A stretch of 35,886 bases of DNA from the NCBI GenBank assembly GCA_013288205.1, contig JABDCH010000019.1, positions 329-36,214 of the forward strand, read 5' to 3'. The translations under genes were made by a program, and so were the position numbers. Numbering within the stretch: the stretch's first letter is position 1; each line of letters begins with the position of its first letter. The notes beneath the pieces are model-generated. The model was not told the DNA's origin. It did no database searches and saw only the letters and a program-made list of their open reading frames with translations. This DNA is from Bacteroidota bacterium (GTDB lineage: Bacteria > Bacteroidota > Bacteroidia > JABEUT01). Positions 13,688 through 23,182 of this stretch are shown here, in pieces.

Positions 13688-16600
13688 ATGAAAAGTAAAA
13701 TAGAAATAGAACTTGAAAAACGCATCCTGGTAATTGATGGCGCTATGGGCACCATGATTCAGCGCTATAAGCCTACGGAAGAAGATTATCGCGGAGAGCG
13801 TTTTAAAGATTATCCGCATCCTGTAAAGGGCAATAATGACTTATTTTCCATCACTAATCCTAAGATGATTGAGGAAATCCATCGGGAATATCTAGATGCA
13901 GGGGCAGACATTATTGAAACCAATACCTTCAATGCTAACCCACTTTCGCTGGCTGATTACCACATGAGCGAACTGACCTATGAATTGAATTTTGAATCAG
14001 CCAAAATTGCAAAGAAAGCTACCGATGAATACACTGCAAAGAATCCGAATAAACCACGATTTGTTGCAGGAGCATTAGGCCCTACAAATAAAACCACTTC
14101 TCTTTCGCCGGATGTAAATGATCCGGGTTACAGGGCAGTAAACTATGATGATGTAGTAAATGCTTATACCGAACAAATCAGGGGGCTTGTAGATGGCGGC
14201 GCAGATGTGCTTTTAGTGGAAACTATTTTCGACAGCTTAAATGCTAAGGCGGCATTATTTGCGATTGAAACATATTATGAAAAAACCGGGAAGCGACTTC
14301 CAATCATGGTTTCAGTAACCATTACCGATGCCAGCGGAAGAACACTTTCGGGTCAAACGGTGGAAGCATTTCTTACTTCGGTAAGACATGAAAATCTGCT
14401 AAGCATTGGGTTGAATTGCGCATTGGGCGCAAAAGAAATGCGTCCTTACTTAGAAGAAATGTCTCAAAAAGCTCCTTATTATATTAGCTGTTACCCGAAT
14501 GCGGGACTGCCAAATCAATTTGGGGAATATGATGAAACACCCGAAACCATGTGCGTGTTTGTAGATGATTTTTTGAAAAATGGTTTTGTAAATATAATTG
14601 GTGGATGTTGCGGCACCACGCCTGACCATATTAAAGCCATTGCCCATGCCGCATCTAAAGCTATGCCGCACAAAAAACCGGAACCTGATACCTTGTTACA
14701 TTTAAGCGGTATGGAAGCGGTAACGCTTTTTCCCGGAAGCAATTTTATGAATATTGGCGAGCGTACCAATATTACTGGCTCTAAGAAGTTTGCAAAACTT
14801 ATTACTTCAGGTGATTATAACGGGGCACTGAGTGTTGCGAGAGACCAGGTAGATGGCGGTGCACAGGTTATCGATATCAATATGGATGAAGCCATGATCG
14901 ACTCGAAAGCTGCTATGGTTAAGTTCTTAAACTTAGTGGCAGCAGAACCGGATATTGCTAAACTGCCCATTATGATTGATTCATCGAAGTGGGAAGTGAT
15001 TGAGGCGGGATTGAAATGCACGCAAGGGAAATCTATTGTCAATTCGATCAGCTTGAAAGAAGGCGAAGAAAAATTTCTTGAACAAGCCCGGAAAGTCCGG
15101 AAATATGGAGCTGCTGTTATCGTGATGGCATTCGATGAAAAAGGCCAAGCTGATACATTGGATAGAAGAAAAGAAATTTGCGCAAGGGCTTATGATATTT
15201 TAACGAAACAAGTAAACTTTCCGCCGCAGGATATTATTTTCGATCCTAATATTTTCCCTGTTGGTACTGGCATTGAAGAGCACAAACGCAATGCCATTGA
15301 TTATTTTGAATCTACTAAATGGATAAAAGAAAACCTTCCATTTGCTAAGGTAAGTGGCGGTGTAAGTAATGTTTCATTTTCCTTCCGTGGAAATGATATG
15401 GTGAGAGAAGCTATACACTCCGCATTTTTATATCATGCTATCAAAGCGGGTATGGATATGGGAATTGTGAATCCGGGCATGTTGCAGATTTATGATGAAA
15501 TCCCCAAAGATCTATTAGTATTAGTTGAAGATGTGTTGCTGAATCGTAAAGAAGATGCGACAGAAAATCTGCTTACTTATGCGGAGACCATCAAATCAAA
15601 AGGAAAGAAGATTGAGAAAGATGAAGCCTGGAGAAGTCTCCCAGTGAATGAGCGGTTAGCCCATGCACTGGTAAAGGGTATAGATGAATATATTGAGCAA
15701 GACACGGAAGAAGCAAGAAAGAATTTTCCCAAATCGCTGGAAGTGATAGAAGGCCCGCTGATGGCCGGAATGAGCATAGTAGGCGATTTATTTGGTTCAG
15801 GAAAAATGTTTTTACCACAAGTGGTGAAGAGTGCCCGTGTGATGAAAAAATCGGTGGCATACCTCACCCCTTTCATGGAAGAGGAAAAAGCGGAAGGCGC
15901 CAGTGTGGCAGGTAAAATATTGATGGCGACTGTGAAAGGCGATGTGCATGACATCGGAAAAAATATTGTAGGCGTTGTACTGGGATGTAATAACTACAAG
16001 GTTATCGACCTCGGTGTGATGGTTCCTTGTGAGAAGATTTTAGAAGCTGCCATTAAAGAAGGTGTAGATGCCATAGGTGTTAGCGGACTTATTACGCCTT
16101 CGTTAGACGAAATGGTGCATATAGCCAAGGAAATGAAAAGGAATAACTTTAAAATTCCTTTACTTATTGGTGGAGCAACTACATCTAAAGTACACACGGC
16201 TGTCCGGATTGCACAGGAATATGACAACCCTGTAGTGTATGTAAATGATGCATCGCGTTGTGTAAATGTATTGAGCAGCTTATTATCTCCCAACCAAAAT
16301 GATTTCCTTGCGAATGTGGAAAGGGAATATGCACAGCTACGCATTATGCACAAAAATAAGAACTCTGAAAATAAGTTTATCTGTCTTGCCGAGGCACGCA
16401 GAAATAAGATGAAACCTAATTGGCAAAAAGCGGATATTACAACTCCCATACTTGTTGGTAATATTTCATTGCCTGATTTCCCTATTGCTGAAATTGCAAA
16501 ATACATTGACTGGACCCCTTTCTTCCACGCATGGGAAATGAAAGGAAGTTATCCGAAAATTTTTGATGATCCGGAAAAAGGCGTTGAAGCCAAAAAGCTT

Positions 16601-17353
16601 TTTGACGATGCACAGGAAATGTTGAATAAAATCATCGCTGAAAAATGGCTTACGGCTAAAGGTGTTGCAGGGTTTTATCCTGCTAATACGGTAAATGAGG
16701 ATGATATAGAAATTTACGATGACGAAAACCGTACCAATGTAAAAGCTGTGCTGCATACACTTCGGCAGCAAACTAAAAAGCCAGATGGACAAGCCAATAT
16801 TGCTTTAGCGGACTTTATCGCACCTAAAGATTCCGGCAAGGTTGATTACATAGGTGGTTTTGCAGTTACAGCGGGACTTGGCATTGAACGACTTATTCGC
16901 CGCTTTGAAAAACAACACGACGACTACAGCAGTATCATGATTAAAGCCCTTGCAGACCGTTTGGCAGAAGCCTTTGCAGAATTACTGCATGAAAAAGCAA
17001 GAAAGCAGTTCTGGGGTTATGCACCGGATGAAAACTTTACAGCACAAGAACTGGTTAAAGAATCATATCGTGGAATACGCCCAGCACCAGGCTACCCAGC
17101 TTGCCCGGACCATACAGAGAAAATAGAGCATTTCGAACTGTTTGAAGTATACACAAAAACAGGCATAGAGCTTACTGATAGCATGGCAATGTACCCTACT
17201 GCTGCCGTAAGCGGGCTATATTTTGCCAATCCTGAATCGCATTATTTTTCCTTGGGAAAAATAAACAGAGACCAGGTGCAAGATTATGCCAAACGCAAAG
17301 GCATGAGCATAGATGAAGTGGAAAAATGGTTGAGGCCTAATTTGGGGTATTGA
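13688..17353 (+). CDS. metH: Methionine synthase, cobalamin-dependent, full-length
   Basis: The product has 1221 residues. It moves a methyl group from methyl-tetrahydrofolate through B12 to homocysteine, making methionine. Domains in order: homocysteine-binding barrel (about 1-330; zinc ligands Cys244 in GLNC and Cys307/Cys308 in GGCCGTT), pterin-binding barrel (about 350-615; [15 protein letters not shown] type), B12 cap and cobalamin-binding Rossmann domain (about 640-880; DVHDIG at 752-757 with axial His754), and AdoMet-binding activation domain (about 900-1221; Arg1128 and Gly1135-Tyr1136 of RxxxxxxGY). All modules are in one chain, whereas some relatives split the homocysteine domain off. 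No cobalamin riboswitch is visible upstream. Confidence 0.97.
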   Translation: MKSKIEIELEKRILVIDGAMGTMIQRYKPTEEDYRGERFKDYPHPVKGNNDLFSITNPKMIEEIHREYLDAGADIIETNTFNANPLSLADYHMSELTYELNFESAKIAKKATDEYTAKNPNKPRFVAGALGPTNKTTSLSPDVNDPGYRAVNYDDVVNAYTEQIRGLVDGGADVLLVETIFDSLNAKAALFAIETYYEKTGKRLPIMVSVTITDASGRTLSGQTVEAFLTSVRHENLLSIGLNCALGAKEMRPYLEEMSQKAPYYISCYPNAGLPNQFGEYDETPETMCVFVDDFLKNGFVNIIGGCCGTTPDHIKAIAHAASKAMPHKKPEPDTLLHLSGMEAVTLFPGSNFMNIGERTNITGSKKFAKLITSGDYNGALSVARDQVDGGAQVIDINMDEAMIDSKAAMVKFLNLVAAEPDIAKLPIMIDSSKWEVIEAGLKCTQGKSIVNSISLKEGEEKFLEQARKVRKYGAAVIVMAFDEKGQADTLDRRKEICARAYDILTKQVNFPPQDIIFDPNIFPVGTGIEEHKRNAIDYFESTKWIKENLPFAKVSGGVSNVSFSFRGNDMVREAIHSAFLYHAIKAGMDMGIVNPGMLQIYDEIPKDLLVLVEDVLLNRKEDATENLLTYAETIKSKGKKIEKDEAWRSLPVNERLAHALVKGIDEYIEQDTEEARKNFPKSLEVIEGPLMAGMSIVGDLFGSGKMFLPQVVKSARVMKKSVAYLTPFMEEEKAEGASVAGKILMATVKGDVHDIGKNIVGVVLGCNNYKVIDLGVMVPCEKILEAAIKEGVDAIGVSGLITPSLDEMVHIAKEMKRNNFKIPLLIGGATTSKVHTAVRIAQEYDNPVVYVNDASRCVNVLSSLLSPNQNDFLANVEREYAQLRIMHKNKNSENKFICLAEARRNKMKPNWQKADITTPILVGNISLPDFPIAEIAKYIDWTPFFHAWEMKGSYPKIFDDPEKGVEAKKLFDDAQEMLNKIIAEKWLTAKGVAGFYPANTVNEDDIEIYDDENRTNVKAVLHTLRQQTKKPDGQANIALADFIAPKDSGKVDYIGGFAVTAGLGIERLIRRFEKQHDDYSSIMIKALADRLAEAFAELLHEKARKQFWGYAPDENFTAQELVKESYRGIRPAPGYPACPDHTEKIEHFELFEVYTKTGIELTDSMAMYPTAAVSGLYFANPESHYFSLGKINRDQVQDYAKRKGMSIDEVEKWLRPNLGY

Positions 17354-17421
17354 AATGCAAGTAATGAATATCAAACAAGAAAATCGATTTATGAAGGGAA
17401 AGTCACGTTGCTTAAATCCTG

Positions 17422-17458
17422 ACACAGAGATCACGGAGGTTTTCACAGAGGCTCACAG
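17422..17458 (+). repeat. CACAGAG-type tandem repeat after metH
   Basis: Imperfect direct copies ACACAGAG-ATCACGGAGG-TTTTCACAGAGG-CTCACAG lie 69 bases downstream of metH. The style (cacagaga.cacggagg) is a widespread intergenic repeat in environmental Bacteroidota. No other copy is in this window. Confidence 0.55.
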
Positions 17459-17518
17459 TGCATAAATACAATTATTAAAAAAAAAATTGAGTATTAAATA
17501 TGTACATCGCATTTAAAT

Positions 17519-18289
17519 ATGAAGAAAATAATTCAACTCATACTATTAATTTTTCCTTTTGTAATAAATGCCCAGATAAATGTGCATGCTGAAGATAGCG
17601 AAATTGTAGTTGAAAACTATGACAGAATATCCAGATTAGTAAAATTTGATAGTATTGATACTCTGGCATCCTTGATAGAATATCCCTTAGTTCGACCCAA
17701 TCCCCTTCCTAATATCAATAATGCAAAGCAGTTTATTTCTTACTATGATACATTATTTGATGATACATTTAAGAAGAAGATAATAAATATGAGTGCCAAA
17801 GATATATTTCAACATGAAGGTGATTATGCTGTATTAAATGGAGATATTTGGATTAATGATTATGGTGAAATCCTATCTATAAATTACATTTCTGCAGCTG
17901 AACAAAAACTGAGCGAGAAGCTTTCAAATGAAGTTAAAAACAAAATGTATCATACAGTCAAATCCTGGGAAAGTAATATTCTGGTTTATAAATCTGATAA
18001 ATTCTTAATTAGATTGGATATTACTAAAGATAGTGGCATAAGATATGTTTCATGGGATAAAGGGAAGCAAATCTCGGATAAACCTGATTTAATATTGTAC
18101 AATGGTGTTGAAGAATTCCATGGAACTCAAGGAGGAGTTTCTTATTCTTTTAAAAAGGGGAACTGGATGTATGTCGTTGATGAAGTTGACATGTGTCCAG
18201 ATGATAATGAAGAGGAATGTGGATTATTTCTCAATATCTTTTCCAATGATAAAATGATTGAAAGCATTCGGTGTGTTGCAACAAAATAG
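17519..18289 (+). CDS. Secreted protein of unknown function
   Basis: The product has 256 residues. A clear signal peptide (KKIIQLILLIFPFVINAQ) is followed by an acidic soluble domain. Recognisable stretches, LASLIEYPLVRPNPLPNINNAKQFISYYDTLFDD, then AVLNGDIWINDYGEILSINYIS, resemble a family of uncharacterised secreted Bacteroidota proteins in which a Y-D-T-L-F-D element precedes a strand-rich core. Cysteines at the C-terminal end (DMCPDDNEEECG and IRCVATK) could form disulfides. No enzymatic motif is recognised. It stands alone between metH and a convergent T9SS protein. Confidence 0.75.
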   Translation: MKKIIQLILLIFPFVINAQINVHAEDSEIVVENYDRISRLVKFDSIDTLASLIEYPLVRPNPLPNINNAKQFISYYDTLFDDTFKKKIINMSAKDIFQHEGDYAVLNGDIWINDYGEILSINYISAAEQKLSEKLSNEVKNKMYHTVKSWESNILVYKSDKFLIRLDITKDSGIRYVSWDKGKQISDKPDLILYNGVEEFHGTQGGVSYSFKKGNWMYVVDEVDMCPDDNEEECGLFLNIFSNDKMIESIRCVATK

Positions 18290-18311
18290 TCACAATACAT
18301 CGAACAGCAAT

Positions 18312-19355
18312 TTACTGCACAATAAACTTCCCTCTATCCAACACATTTCCTGATATATCAGAGATGCGGTAGAAATACATACCTGCCGGATAAACAGAAG
18401 TATTCACCATAACCATACCGTTGTTCATTTCCTGTGCAGAAAGTTCTCTGCCGGTTATATCAAATACAGATACTTGTTTCGCTTGTGGTGCAGAGCAGTT
18501 GAACGTAATTTGAGTTTTGCAGGGATTAGGATAAACGGAAGTATATTGTGAATTGGAGATATTATCTATGCCCAAATTCCCGGAATGAAACCATTGAACA
18601 ATGGAGTCCTTTGTATTGGTATGATTCATTTGCATAGTAGCAAAATAATATGTGAGATTATTAGCATACCAGCGGTATATGTAACTCGCTGTAGATGTAG
18701 TGCGGTATATTACCCAGCTACCGTGGGCAACATGACCCCACAAGGTATCTACTGTAAGATCGTAATGTTTTTGACGGATTACGTTTTGAGTGCCATAGGG
18801 AGTAGTCATGGTGCCAAAAGCATCTACCGTATCGGCATAATGAATTGTTATATTAGCCTTTCCCGAATCAAAAGGGGAAAAATTAATTGCCATCGAAGTG
18901 TCGCCCTTGCTCACACCACCATCTGTAGTTCCATATATTGCAGGAAGCGGTATTTGAACATAATAAGGGTGTATGGTAATGGATAATGCAAATCCATATT
19001 TCGATTCACCAAGACCGGTACTATAGAAAGAGGTAGGTGTAGATGTGAAAAATGTATAGCCTGTACCATATTGCAAGCTATCGGCTAAATTAGAGGAATG
19101 GAAAGCCGGGGCATATATAGTAGAGGAAGGTTGAACAAACAAATAGGTGTTCGTTTGTGAATTTCCAAGTGTCGCATAATTCCAGGTTTGGGTCTTGTTA
19201 CTGGCAGCTTGCGGAGAAAAATTACCGGTAGCATCTACTGCCATAGAAGCCTGAGCCCATACGTTAGGTACATCGGCTTGTGTAATGGTAATTTGAGCTT
19301 TTGATAAATGACATAGGCAACTAATTGCAACTGATAATAAAGTAAGTTTTTTCAT
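18312..19355 (-). CDS. Secreted protein with T9SS type A sorting domain
   Basis: The product has 347 residues. A signal peptide (residues 1-20) and a strand-rich region with many Thr, Ser and Tyr residues lead to a C-terminal Por-type sorting domain (about 272-347): YPNPCKTQITFNC, VSVFDITGRELSAQEMNNG, VNTSVYPAGMYFYRISD, GKFIVQ. The domain directs export through the type IX secretion system and attachment or release at the cell surface. The body of the protein has no recognised catalytic site. It converges with the gene at 17519, with 22 bases between stops. Confidence 0.9.
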   Translation of the reverse strand: MKKLTLLSVAISCLCHLSKAQITITQADVPNVWAQASMAVDATGNFSPQAASNKTQTWNYATLGNSQTNTYLFVQPSSTIYAPAFHSSNLADSLQYGTGYTFFTSTPTSFYSTGLGESKYGFALSITIHPYYVQIPLPAIYGTTDGGVSKGDTSMAINFSPFDSGKANITIHYADTVDAFGTMTTPYGTQNVIRQKHYDLTVDTLWGHVAHGSWVIYRTTSTASYIYRWYANNLTYYFATMQMNHTNTKDSIVQWFHSGNLGIDNISNSQYTSVYPNPCKTQITFNCSAPQAKQVSVFDITGRELSAQEMNNGMVMVNTSVYPAGMYFYRISDISGNVLDRGKFIVQ

Positions 19356-19427
19356 GGCGTTATATTTTGGAGTTGTAAAGATATGAAATTAAGTCAAATA
19401 TGATACTCTTCTATGGGAATATCTATG

Positions 19428-19435
19428 TATATTTG
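19428..19435 (+). promoter_or_regulatory. Promoter -7 element for lipocalin-like gene
   Basis: TATATTTG is a consensus TAnnTTTG, 37 bases before the ATG at 19473. It shows that the in-frame upstream ATG at 19413 is not the real start. Confidence 0.6.
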
Positions 19436-19472
19436 TGTTACTCCCTATCGAAGAACCATAAAAAATCTTGTC

Positions 19473-19910
19473 ATGATAAAATCTATTAAACTTCTCACAC
19501 TGATTGCAGTATACTGTCTATTTGTAATACCTGTTTTTGCACAAAATACAACCCACGCAAAAAAAACTTCTTCCGGTCCGGCACTTTCGCCTGAGCGCAG
19601 TAAAATGCTTTGCAAACCATGGCAACTCGATACTATTTCGGAGTTTGATGTAGCTAATAAAGTTACCGGAAAAGAAGCGAATGATGGTGTTACCTTTACT
19701 GCCGACGGCAATTTTTTTATTACACAAGAAGGTGCTGCATCAACCGGAACCTGGACTTATTCTACAGGGCGGATAAATACCGTTACAACCAATCCGGATA
19801 ATAAAATGAGCTTAAAAATTATCAGCCTGGCAGATGATCGCCTGGTGTTAGAATATCAAGACCCTGACCTTAATAGAACGCAATATACCTATCATCCTAA
19901 GAAGCAATAG
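19473..19910 (+). CDS. Small secreted lipocalin-like protein
   Basis: The product has 145 residues from ATG 19473. The signal peptide (MIKSIKLLTLIAVYCLFVIP...FAQ) is followed by a linker and a domain resembling Bacteroidota lipocalin-like proteins: KPWQLDTISEFD, GVTFTADGNFFITQEGAASTGTWTY, MSLKIISLADDRLVLEY. The pattern W-x-L, F-x-x-D-G-x-F, G-x-W is the usual barrel signature. Ligand and role are unknown. Upstream in-frame ATGs are discarded because a promoter element lies between them and this start. Confidence 0.8.
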   Translation: MIKSIKLLTLIAVYCLFVIPVFAQNTTHAKKTSSGPALSPERSKMLCKPWQLDTISEFDVANKVTGKEANDGVTFTADGNFFITQEGAASTGTWTYSTGRINTVTTNPDNKMSLKIISLADDRLVLEYQDPDLNRTQYTYHPKKQ

Positions 19911-19913
19911 CTT

Positions 19914-21482
19914 TTATAAAAACAGGAAAAACGAATTGAAGTAGGCATAGAATGTGGAGCCTGCTTCAGTTTCCAGGGTATCTTCGGTAAATAAGGATAA
20001 CATAAAAATTATCCAAAAAATAAAATAAACGTAGGTATATATCTTCTTTGTTTTTATCCCCGGATAAAAGATGGAAAATACGAACCAGACAAGTCCAACG
20101 AAGCCAAACCCTACCATAATTTCAAGGTATTGGTCGTGTGACCGCAGCCGCCATTCAGGCCTCAGCGATGAATGTGTGACATCATAATAATTATCAAAAC
20201 CTTTGCGCACATCGCCCGTTCCGCAACCCATCAACGGGTGACGGCCAATAAGAATAAGCGCTATTCTCCAATATTCAAGCCGCATGGTAAGGGAATGTCC
20301 GTTTACGTCGCCCCCACGCTCATAGTTTCTGATTTCCCAAAACGCTTCATAAAGACGATAGTTTAGACTGGTGAGCGATTTAAAATGATAATTGGGTATG
20401 CCCCACTCCACAGCATGAATATCCTTTTGCGACAGCGCCCACACACCCGAAGAATCTTTCCGCAAATCCATGGATGTCATATACCGCAAGAGTGTATATC
20501 TAATTGGGTTTCCTTTTAAATCGCTGCTATCATAAGGTATTTTGCTCCTTTTGTTCCATTCGTTTTCCAATTCTTTCCAATTGATATACCGAATTACATA
20601 ATGCCCATTCTCTATATTATCACCCCAATTACCACCGAAATAAGTATTTCCATTTACAGTTTTAGCATCCAGTTTTGCTCTATCAACCACATCGGGCTTT
20701 GGGAAATAGAGATGATGTAAATAGAGCACATATCCTGCTGAACCGACTAATCCCAATATAAATAAGCCAATGATAGATACCCCCATCCATACTTTTTTAT
20801 TCCGTATGGCTTTTATGGCAACATACAGCAACAAGGCAAGGCAAATTACTACCACCATGATTACCGATGTTAGAGACTGCATCACCAGTAGGAAAAAGAG
20901 GAGCCACCCTATCCAAACGCTGCAAATAAACGACAATGTTGAAAATTTGCGGGTAACTATGTAATGCCCTAATATGAATATGGATAACACCATCATCATG
21001 CCCAACCGCACGGGAGCTATAAATGGAGAAATATCGTGTATATCTATTATTTTATGGTTGATGAGCAAATAGCCACCTGCAAAAGTGGCGCAGGTTACCG
21101 CCAGCATAAATATGATTATCACCATGCGCCTTTCTTTATCAAGCAAGGGTGCTGTAGTGGAAAATACCAGCGGGAAAAGCAACAATGGAAGCTTTTTATT
21201 GATGTCTTCCATTCCATAATTGAAATTGGTAGTGTAAAGCAGCCCCAGCAGGTGCATGATGTAAAAAGAACAGAGTACTACTGCAGGTTTATTGCGAATA
21301 AAACTTTTCCATTTGGAAATAAAATTGCCCTCTGCCACCCAATTGACAATAAGAGCCGCCTGCCCGATGCTATTTAAGCCATTTGACAAAGGCATACCCA
21401 CGCAAACGCACAGCAAACTAGCTAGAAAGATGTAGCGGTGTACTTGTGTTCGTAAGGATATATTTTCTGCGAGCGCTTCTAT
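19914..21482 (-). CDS. O-antigen ligase family protein (WaaL/Wzy-like), start uncertain
   Basis: The coding frame is clear from TTG 21414-21416 downward: 500 residues, about eleven membrane helices and a large loop between the sixth and later helices, as in O-antigen ligase/polymerase proteins. GRHPLMGCGTGDVRKGF and RPEWRLRSHDQYLEIMVGFGFVG are characteristic; the HxxLMGxGTG region is near the conserved O-antigen ligase site. The family joins or polymerises surface polysaccharide at the inner membrane's outer face. The frame stays open above TTG as LRTQVHRYIFLASLLCVCV, which looks like the true N-terminus, up to ATA at 21480-21482. No ATG or GTG exists there, so the start may be ATA, TTG or a lost ATG. 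It ends near the lipocalin-like gene (convergent). Confidence 0.85.
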   Translation of the reverse strand: MEALAENISLRTQVHRYIFLASLLCVCVGMPLSNGLNSIGQAALIVNWVAEGNFISKWKSFIRNKPAVVLCSFYIMHLLGLLYTTNFNYGMEDINKKLPLLLFPLVFSTTAPLLDKERRMVIIIFMLAVTCATFAGGYLLINHKIIDIHDISPFIAPVRLGMMMVLSIFILGHYIVTRKFSTLSFICSVWIGWLLFFLLVMQSLTSVIMVVVICLALLLYVAIKAIRNKKVWMGVSIIGLFILGLVGSAGYVLYLHHLYFPKPDVVDRAKLDAKTVNGNTYFGGNWGDNIENGHYVIRYINWKELENEWNKRSKIPYDSSDLKGNPIRYTLLRYMTSMDLRKDSSGVWALSQKDIHAVEWGIPNYHFKSLTSLNYRLYEAFWEIRNYERGGDVNGHSLTMRLEYWRIALILIGRHPLMGCGTGDVRKGFDNYYDVTHSSLRPEWRLRSHDQYLEIMVGFGFVGLVWFVFSIFYPGIKTKKIYTYVYFIFWIIFMLSLFTEDTLETEAGSTFYAYFNSFFLFL

Positions 21483-21514
21483 AGTTTTAAATTAACGTGG
21501 TTTTTGAATAGGGT

Positions 21515-21522
21515 TATATTTG
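21515..21522 (+). promoter_or_regulatory. Promoter -7 element for purD
   Basis: TATATTTG matches TAnnTTTG and lies 19 bases before the purD ATG. Confidence 0.6.
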
Positions 21523-21541
21523 CACAAAAATAAACTATAGA

Positions 21542-22819
21542 ATGAATCTGTTATTACTTGGAAGCGGAGGAAGAGAACATGCACTGGCATGGAAAATGGC
21601 TCAAAGCCCTCTTTTAGATACCCTGTATATTGCCCCTGGAAACGCTGGCACGGCTGCTTGCGGTACAAATCTGGATATTGATATTCTTGATTTTGACGCG
21701 GTGAAAAAAGTGGTGTTAGAAAAAAATATAGAGCTTGTTTTGGTTGGGCCTGAAGAACCTCTCGTTCGTGGCATATACGACTTCTTTAAATCTGACAAAC
21801 AGCTTTCCTCTATTCCGCTTATAGGACCATCGAAAGGCGCAGCAGCATTGGAAGGTAGCAAAGATTTCGCCAAAGAGTTTATGCTAAAATATGGTATCCC
21901 AACAGCCCGCTATTCTACCTTTACCCGGGAAACGATTGAAAATGGGATCTCCTTCTTAAAAACACTCTCCCCGCCTTATGTATTGAAAGCTGATGGACTG
22001 GCAGCAGGCAAAGGCGTTGTGATTCCAAACACATTGGCAGAAGCCGAAGCCACCTTGAAAGAAATGCTGCTCGATGAAAAATTTGGCGCCGCAAGCTGGA
22101 AAGTGGTGATAGAGGAATTTTTGCATGGAATTGAACTCTCTGTATTTGCCCTTACAGATGGAAAAAGTTTTCACATCTTACCGGAGGCAAAGGATTACAA
22201 ACGCATAGGTGAAAATGACACCGGCAATAATACGGGTGGTATGGGGGCCGTTTCGCCCGTACCCTTTGCAGATGCAGTTTTCCTTGATAAAGTAAAACAA
22301 CGGATTATAATACCGACTGTTGAAGGATTGAAAAAAGAAAAACTGGAATTTTCGGGATTTATTTTCGTTGGCTTGATGAATTGCGATGGAGAACCCAAAG
22401 TGATAGAATACAACGTGCGCATGGGCGATCCGGAAACAGAAGTGGTAATGCCTCGTATTAAATCGGATTTTGTGGAACTGTTGGTTGCAATTGGTAAAGA
22501 GGAGTTGGATAAAACTACGTTAGAAATTGATGAAAGAACAGCAGCAACAGTAATGCTAGTTTCAGGCGGATATCCGGATAAATATGAGAAGGGAAAGGAA
22601 ATTATAGGCTTAGACGACGTAAACAATAGCATTGTATTCCATGCAGGCACAAAGCAGGAAGGCAATAATGTTGTAACAAATGGCGGACGCGTTTTAGCAG
22701 TTACATCGTATGGAAAAATATTAAAAGAGGCTATAGCAACTTCCTACAAAAGCATTGCTAATATTGATTTCGAAAAGAAATATTTCCGCAGGGATATTGG
22801 GAAAGATGTGGGAGCCTAA
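21542..22819 (+). CDS. purD: Phosphoribosylamine--glycine ligase
   Basis: The product has 425 residues. It makes glycinamide ribonucleotide from phosphoribosylamine, glycine and ATP in purine synthesis. It opens NLLLLGSGGREHALAWKMAQSP, the diagnostic PurD N-terminus, and has an ATP-grasp domain (PYVLKADGLAAGKGVVI; GIELSVFALTDGKSFHILPEAKDYKR) and GDPETEVVMPRI with the metal-binding residues. The length is normal. No other pur gene is nearby. Its stop overlaps that of the convergent gene at 22816. Confidence 0.97.
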   Translation: MNLLLLGSGGREHALAWKMAQSPLLDTLYIAPGNAGTAACGTNLDIDILDFDAVKKVVLEKNIELVLVGPEEPLVRGIYDFFKSDKQLSSIPLIGPSKGAAALEGSKDFAKEFMLKYGIPTARYSTFTRETIENGISFLKTLSPPYVLKADGLAAGKGVVIPNTLAEAEATLKEMLLDEKFGAASWKVVIEEFLHGIELSVFALTDGKSFHILPEAKDYKRIGENDTGNNTGGMGAVSPVPFADAVFLDKVKQRIIIPTVEGLKKEKLEFSGFIFVGLMNCDGEPKVIEYNVRMGDPETEVVMPRIKSDFVELLVAIGKEELDKTTLEIDERTAATVMLVSGGYPDKYEKGKEIIGLDDVNNSIVFHAGTKQEGNNVVTNGGRVLAVTSYGKILKEAIATSYKSIANIDFEKKYFRRDIGKDVGA

Positions 22820-23127
22820 CTTTTTTCGTGGACGTTCAATTTCTTAATTACTTCATTAGCTCCGCTATCGGCATATATTCCATAAGCATTCACCAAAAGC
22901 CCTTTTAACTTGTATTTCTCAGAGGAAATAGCATACAAAACGGTTTGGTCTTCCGGATCGCTTTCTCCTTCAAAACGAAAAAACTTATCTACCTGAAAAT
23001 CTTTTGGTGATAACTGGTGCTTGCTATTGGTGCAATCGAGATAGTTTTCCCGAATATTAAAATCTTCTGTATAGCCCTGGGTTTTTAATCCATTTATGGC
23101 TTCTACTAAGGTGGCGTACGATTCCAT
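22816..23127 (-). CDS. Small conserved Bacteroidota protein (often misnamed PRPP synthetase)
   Basis: The product has 103 residues: ATLVEAINGLKTQGYTEDFNIRE, then YLDC, VDKFFRFEGESDPEDQTVLYAIS, and GLLVNAYGIYAD. Public annotations call such proteins phosphoribosylpyrophosphate synthetase, but at about 100 residues it has none of that enzyme's motifs, so the name is not supported. The sequence suggests a small alpha/beta protein; the function is unknown. Its stop overlaps that of purD (22816-22818 on this strand, 22817-22819 on the other). A consensus -7 element lies upstream. Confidence 0.8.
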   Translation of the reverse strand: MESYATLVEAINGLKTQGYTEDFNIRENYLDCTNSKHQLSPKDFQVDKFFRFEGESDPEDQTVLYAISSEKYKLKGLLVNAYGIYADSGANEVIKKLNVHEKS

Positions 23128-23150
23128 AATTCAACGATTTATTTCTCACA

Positions 23151-23158
23151 CAAAGTTA
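23151..23158 (-). promoter_or_regulatory. Promoter -7 element for small conserved gene 22816
   Basis: TAACTTTG on the minus strand fits TAnnTTTG, 23 bases before the ATG at 23127. Confidence 0.55.
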
Positions 23159-23182
23159 TTCTTTTTGTGTAAGATTTACAAA

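Noticed and set aside
17356-17466. 36-codon ORF after metH
   Set aside because: It is built largely of CACAGAG-type repeat and shows no coding pattern.
19413-19472. Earlier ATG for the lipocalin-like gene
   Set aside because: It lies before the -7 element at 19428 and precedes the signal peptide by 20 unlikely residues.
22816-23127. PRPP synthetase annotation for the 103-residue protein
   Set aside because: It is a third of the enzyme's length and has no nucleotide- or ribose-phosphate-binding motif.
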